Shown here piece by piece: positions 57,693 to 64,000 of a stretch of 64,000 nucleotides of DNA. The stretch's first letter is position 1. The number at the start of each line of letters is the position of its first letter. The notes under the pieces are model-generated. The model was not told the origin of the DNA. It worked only from the letters and a program-made list of their open reading frames with translations, and did no database searches. The position numbers and the translations under genes are program-made. Origin of the DNA: Blasia pusilla (Eukaryota > Marchantiophyta > Marchantiopsida > Blasiales); the NCBI GenBank assembly GCA_050084515.1, contig CM114271.1:18352001-18416000 (forward strand), read 5' to 3'.

Positions 57693-60600
57693 GCTCCCCG
57701 TACGCAATTAGGAATACCCAATAGAGAAGGATGAGGAAGTCCAAAGCATAACTGCAAAGTTGTCGAGAATATACAAAATAGAAGAATAAGAGGATTTGCT
57801 ACAAACCATGCCCCCACTCTTGTATCCACATATGAACGTAGATCAGCTTGATGAGTGTTATAGGATGCCTCAAACGGAATGATAGAAAATTTAATTTAGT
57901 GCAAATTCTCACAGACATGCCCTTTAAGTCAAGGAAACCTCATTGGAATCAATTGACTAAAAGGGGGTAGAATTGCTTGTATAGTGAGAGGAAGAAGATC
58001 TTAGTTGTTGTTGGACCCCTCCTCTATATGGGTAACCTGATCCAACAAGATAGGTGCATCTCCTTGGAAAAACATTCAAATCATAATCGGGGCATCAAAG
58101 CCCAAATCCCAAAAGATCTGCTTCAGCAAATGCGAATGTGGAGGAAAGCCCCACACCTCCAAAAGAGATAGGCAAGATAATTTATCATAAAGCCAAGATA
58201 TAATCACCTCCCTCAAGTGTATTCCAAGAATCAGGTCTAGGATTAAAGGCTTACGCATGGATTGATAATACCGCTAACGTCTTTTGATCCTAGTTGGAGC
58301 AAACTCCTTACCACAAGGTATGTAACGAACCTTTGGCACACATGTAGAAGGAAAAGGGTAACAAGGAGATGATGAGTTGATGATGAGGAGGTAAGTAGAT
58401 TGGGGAAGGAGAAAGAGGAGGGATAAAGGTAGAAAAGATGGGAGTTGGAAGCACGGTTTCAAATGAGATATGTGAGGATGAAAAAGTAGTAGGATTCAGT
58501 AGTAATAGATCCAGATTATCATGAATAGAAAGAAATAAAGAAGGGACTATAGGAGGATAGGGAAGAAATAGAGAGATTCTAATGGGTGAGTTAATATAAG
58601 GAGGAAAATGACAGAATCTACGTTGAGGAGGGGAACTTGGGGGAGAGGTTATCCTTGAAGGAGGCCATCTTAAACCAGAAAAGCAAGGAGATGGATTATC
58701 CAACTCTATATCCATAGAACCAAAAGTAGATCTGTCATTCAACACAAGAGAAGACGTATGAATTGTCATTTTCTAAATGTATTAGGATAATGATCATAAT
58801 AAAAGTAGATTTAGATGGAGAGAATAAGATTAAATCAAATCCAAATGTATGATTGATTTTTTTTTAAGAAATATAAGAAGCAATTGAAAAGGAGAAGTAA
58901 GTTACATAGTATCAAAAGACGTGGCTCTAAAATATAAATTTATAATGCCTTTAAGGAAATAAAAAATAGAGAGAGGGCCGAACTAGTCAGGTAAAGTGTT
59001 GAAAGGGCAAGGAAGACATATGAGAGGAATTGATCTAAGAAAACCCGTACATAAAACTAGGCACCAACGGAGAAGAAAGAACTTGGTATGAAAAACATGA
59101 GCTTTCCAAGACGATTGTAAGAAGACCAAGCACACCATACTCTATCGGAAGTTTTTTAAGGAAATTGAAAATACCAAAAACGAGGATGTGAGGAAAAAGT
59201 AAAAGTCATCCACCGATGATTGATAAGAAGGGACAAGGCTGTGATGTAAGGCCAAGCAAGTAGCAAAAGATTAAGAAAAGAAATAAGAATCCTTTGAACC
59301 AATTATAAGAGGAGCACAAAGTGTGAAATTTTGTTTAGGAATATTTGAGCATATTCATGAGAGAAGAAGGTTCAAAGATCCCAAGAACTTTGGAAAACCC
59401 CAATATATATAAGTGGGAAAAATTAAAACCCAAAGTTCAAGCTTTAGAAGATGAACAAGTTGAGTCTAAGACTCAAGAAATTATGAGTAAAAACTTGGAA
59501 GGTTTCTAAAAAAAAATCTTCTAATTATGCATATTTTTTTATGTAGTAATATACATTAACATTGAAAAAATTTCAAACCCCCTTCCCATACTTTATGCAC
59601 CCCTTATTTTTATTTAAAATTTAATTTCTCCCCAATGTGTCTATGAGTTCTCCCCGCCTTTTTTTCTAGAAAATTCTCTATCGCTTTCACCTTTCTTGTT
59701 TCGGAAAATTATAATTTCCCCAACTTATAACTAATATCTTAATTTTCAGTTAATAAAACTAAAGAAATACTACCAGTCATTCCTCACACATCCTTGTTTT
59801 GGAAGAGGAAAAGCCCTTGCTTTTGGTAAGACAAAAAATAGGGACATACTGATTCGTCATACTCGAATCCTCCATCTCTTTATATTTAAAGATGAAAAGT
59901 CCTTGGCCTCCTCCTCTTCAAACTCCCTCTTAATAACTTCTATGTAAAATGGTCGTTAAACTCAAATATTTAAACAAAAAAAATTAGCTGATTGTACACT
60001 TTCTCAAATCCTATACCCAACTTAGTTATAATTTTCTATCAATGAGGTTTTATTCTTAAGCCACTTGCCTCATGGTATCACATAAATCATGTCGCAATAA
60101 AATAACATGAAGAGACACACTAGTCAATATATTAGAATCTCAAGACTTCAAATTTTACAAGTGTAAGAAAAACCTCATTATTTGATTATGAGAATTCAAT
60201 TCTTTCGAAAACTAATTTTCCACATAGATTTGAATCTATTTCTTTAATTTTCATTCTATTTAGGATTAATTCTAAAATTATTCCAATTGTAGAAATTGTA
60301 GAAATGTTACTTTATTCCATTCATAGATTTCTTTTACTTTTGAATCTTTTTCCCACATTAATCTTTTTCTTCATACATTTGCTTGCTACAACAACCAAAA
60401 TGAAGGAATTAAGTCATGTGGTAAGACATTTAACTTCGAGCTTTCTCCCTTGTGTTATGAAATTTGATTTGGGGATTTACATGTGTGTTTTGATATTTTC
60501 CTAAAATCATGTGCTCATCATTCACTCAAGAATCATATAATTACATCTTCTTTATGTTGTCTTTACTTATCGTTGACAATGGATATTAGCATTTATTTTC

Positions 60601-62129
60601 ATACACTAGGCCAAAGTATTGGTTGGCCACTTGTCTAGTTGTTCATTCATCTTTGAAAAATCACGAATTTTAGTTCAGATTTATTTCAAGCCATTAAGCG
60701 CATAAGTAGTTGGGGATTTTTTTTTCCAACATTTTTTTTTGCAATTCTTGCTTCCTTCCCCTCTTAAGATGTTTCTAACTTTCCTTGTCCTTTTTTGAGT
60801 TTTGTTTGTAAGATAAAGTGGATCTTTATGTTTCCATTACAATACAAAATGTTCCGTTCATAACCAACCAACAGTAACTTTGTGGCACCTTATTTTCTTT
60901 CCGTAAGAGATAACATGAAGTTTTTTGTATTCTCTTGGAGAAAAAATCATATATTTTAGATGGCATTTCTCAATTTCTTAAGATCTTGCTTAATTTTCAC
61001 ATGTCTCCTTTCCTCTTGAGATTTGAACATTTATGATCTCTTCATAGATCTCTTTTCTCCTATTTTATAATTATAATTATATATATATACTAATTCTTCT
61101 TGGGATAACACCAAAAATGCCTATGCCATGCACTTGCATCCTATTAATGCATGCTCAAAATTAAGCACCGTAAATATCTCTCTATTTTTCATATAAATTT
61201 GTACTTTTGTAAAATTTACATGTATATGATTTTATTTCAAAATTATTGTCATAATATTTCAACTCTATTAAAGGTAGAAAAAATGTATTGATCTATCAGT
61301 AGTTTTCCTTTGTGTAAGAATATTTTTTTCAAATGAAGGAAGATTTTTTAATTAAATTAAAATATAGGAAATGCAAATATTAATCCCTCTATTCATATAA
61401 TCCCATGTAATTTGGTGACTCAGCTTATTTTATTCTAAGAAATATTATTACACCTCATGTTTTATTTTTTCAAATATTCTAGAAGAAAATTTTATCACAT
61501 AATAATATAGAGGATTTTCTTAAGGATGACAAAGACCTACGTATTTTTGGAATTTATTTAAAATAAATAAATTCTTAACATATGTTGAATATATAAAAGT
61601 TTAAGAAACACCTCATAATTCTATTATGAGGTATTCCCAAGTAAAAAATATAATTTCTAGTTGGTTAACCTAGTTTATTTTAATTATAATATAAACAAAT
61701 CATTAAATATCCCATTAAGAGATTTACGTTATTTTCTTCCCATAAAAAGTAATAGGGCACCTCATATTTCTCGTTCTTGATTAATTTTGATGTACAAGCT
61801 TGTGAGGGCTTGAGTGGTGAGTCATGATCGTGTGTCAAAGGAGGATCTACCTTAATGGGCATACTGAGACAGAATTTACTATCTAGATTAGCTAGTCATG
61901 AGAGTAAGAAGACGACATAGTTAAACACCAAGAGAGCTTACTTAGGGAAGGTCAATATAGGAGAATAGAGTAAAATAGAGTAGATTTTTAGTCCACGGGA
62001 AGCCAATCTGGCTTATGGGACCCCTTTCACATATGTGAAATTGACATCGCATCCGACGACCACCTTCATATCTAGTTTTAGGATTCTCACTTAGGAGATT
62101 TTTTTGTTTTTTTTTCCTTCCTTTTTGAA

Positions 62130-62214
62130 GGCTTGGAATTTTATCCAGATTTTTAACCCGGGTTTGTTTTTTCTTTGTGAGGGCTTGGAATTTTATCCAG
62201 ATTTTTAACGCGGG
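62130..62214. repeat. 33-bp direct repeat, 52-bp offset
   Basis: GGCTTGGAATTTTATCCAGA plus TTTTTAACNCGGG is present at 62130-62162 and 62182-62214 with a single difference. The segment between is T-rich. Confidence 0.85.
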
Positions 62215-64000
62215 AGTATAGTCAAGGCACACATATGAAAGGCACACACGGAATTCTCTCTCTCAAACATGGACCATCCATGCCCTAGATAGGGCACGCC
62301 ACTGCCCCGGGTTGAGATGGTTGTTGGTTCCATGCGAGCAATTATGAAATGTGAACGATCCTAAGACCAACTGCGAAATATGAAGGCATGAGTTGAGATG
62401 GGCACTTAGCCATAAGATGCATGCAACATGACGCAAGTGACCAAGGTCAGATTGATGAATGAAGAAAAGTAGGAAACTTTGAGATCCACCCAAGTCATGT
62501 TTGGGTCTAATTAGCCAATGCAAAGTTGGAAGTCACGATCCATGTTTGGGTTGAGGCAAAAGTTATGGCCCTAGGTGGATATTTAAGATGGAAGAAGAGA
62601 TTAGAGGACTCTAGCTATAAGTACTGGTAACGAGGGACACTCTTCCTCCCTCTCTCCTTATTTCTTGGAACAAGATGTGGACCCAATTTTTTGTTTAGCC
62701 ATATTTCAGATTGTGAGCGAGGATACCATTTGAGACATATCTTTAGGATATTATCAGCACTTTGGCTTGCATGAGCGAGGGGAAAGGGTAGGTGGCTATA
62801 GGTCAAGGGTTAGGGACAAGCCTCCCTATGGGGGCAATATGTACCTTATGAGACTAGACACCCAATGATCTTCTTTGAATCTTCATTTCACGCGAGAGGA
62901 GTTAGGTCTCGGCCCCAAACCCAAAGCGAGTCTTCCACTTGCAAGGCTTAAGGAAGTTATCTCTTGGTAACAATAGCAAAGAGAAGTAGAGGAATGACTT
63001 TATGACATTTCCTCTCTTAAATCTCTTAACTTTTTTTAGAAGAACCTTTCCTATCATTGGAGATTTCAATTTCTAAATTAAAAGCATAGATTAAGCTTTA
63101 ATGATGATAATTTATTTTTGATTTAAAGAAAAATTTTGCTATTTTATTTTTACTTCTAAAAATATCCTCATTCTATAAAAGGAAAGAAAGACCCCACTAT
63201 TGAATCATAATTTCATTTTTATTTTATTTTACAAGATTCTTTCCAAAAAGAGTAATCTAATCTCTTTAAATTATCATATAGATGAAATCATGAGGTATGC
63301 TATTCATAAATAGCCACATATAACTTAATGGTCTTCTCTTCTTTAATGGAACATCTCTCATTTCATATTGGAGAATTTTACTATTTTAGGATCACAATTT
63401 TCTCACATAGTAATTTAAAACCACGCTCATCCGGGATCCCCATCCCATTTTGCCTTATTCCCCAATTAGTAGTATAGGTGATATTTTCTCCCTCCATATT
63501 AATGTACCACCATCTTTAACTTTAATTCTTGATTCCAAATTTTCTTTGGGAAATCAAGTCCTCTAAGTCTATGATTGGAGAAGTTAGAAAATCCAATAAA
63601 AAATTCTTGAAATCATATGTCTCTTTCACAAAATTAATCACAAGTTTAGGGGAATAGGAACATTCAATAATCTTCTCCAAAAATTCAAAAAATGGGTGTT
63701 GTTATGACGGAGATGTTGGGAGAAGCAATTCAAAATTTGATCAATCTCATGATGAGTATGTCCAACCATGAGAAACCCAACTTTCACTTTTTTGGAGTAC
63801 CTCTTGTTCCACAAATTTACTAAGATTTGCAAGTAAATACTTACTTTTATTCTCTTGCATAGTGTTATCAAGTGCAAATATAGGATGGGAGAAAGATTAC
63901 CTTCCCATTCTCTAATAATATTATACAAACCCATGACGATGAGATTTATATGATTTTGAATGCTCGGGAAATTCAAAAATAATTCATGTACCTACTCTCC

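Larger units (their letters stand above)
56175..64000. other. AT-rich intergenic and repeat DNA, no gene seen
   Basis: No gene is supported over nearly 8 kb. Minus-strand open frames at 58076-58258 and 58308-58769 may be parts of one decayed reading region, but I recognise no domain and the second is low-complexity (Pro/Ser/Leu). Around 61820 a short stretch matches 43765. AT content rises strongly between 59.5 and 61.7 kb. Confidence 0.4.

Noticed and set aside
58308-58769. 153-codon minus-strand open frame
   Set aside because: Low-complexity Pro/Ser/Leu text without a known domain; possibly repeat-derived.

Overview
The window is nuclear DNA from a land plant, most likely a non-seed plant such as a bryophyte or lycophyte; the species cannot be fixed from the sequence. 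The evidence is three plant-type nuclear genes, spliced with GT-AG introns of roughly 90-930 bp, lying in repeat-dominated DNA. The repeats are LTR retrotransposons, small Helitron-like elements and a CACTA remnant. No CRISPR array, operon or rRNA/tRNA gene was recognised.

Layout: (1) 1-7115, minus strand: an 11-exon gene for an LRR + EDR1/CTR1-like + protein kinase protein, cut by the left edge. (2) 7.1-13.4 kb: flank and repeat DNA, with a 28-bp perfect palindrome, a 319-bp near-identical tandem duplication, a long hairpin and a 148-bp Helitron-like element. (3) 13.4-16.2 kb: a decayed Ty3/gypsy element (copy D) ending in a PHD finger. (4) 16.2-27.6 kb: a larger related Ty3/gypsy element, inserted in the LTR of copy D. 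Its polyprotein order is gag, protease, a DNMT3-like cytosine-C5 methyltransferase, reverse transcriptase, RNase H, integrase and a terminal PHD finger. Its 5' LTR is itself interrupted by a 1.26-kb solo LTR. (5) 27.6-32.6 kb: a Ty1/copia element split into two oppositely oriented halves around an inverted 5' fragment of a second methyltransferase-type element. (6) 34.7-37.9 kb, minus strand: a complete five-exon RNC1-like chloroplast RNase III-fold gene. (7) 38-48 kb: AT-rich repeat DNA with several small Helitron-like elements and a CACTA (tnp2) remnant. (8) 49.9-50.7 kb, plus strand: an intronless NF-YC transcription factor gene with a GC-rich leader. (9) 50.7-64 kb: no recognised gene.

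The three host genes are unrelated in function: signalling kinase, plastid intron splicing, and CCAAT-box transcription. The most unusual object is the gypsy family that carries its own DNA methyltransferase (a chromatin 'writer') and a PHD finger (a chromatin 'reader'). All copies here are broken by stop codons and frameshifts. The nesting, the split copia element and the duplicated 138-bp blocks beside the 3' LTR record several rounds of insertion and at least one inversion.
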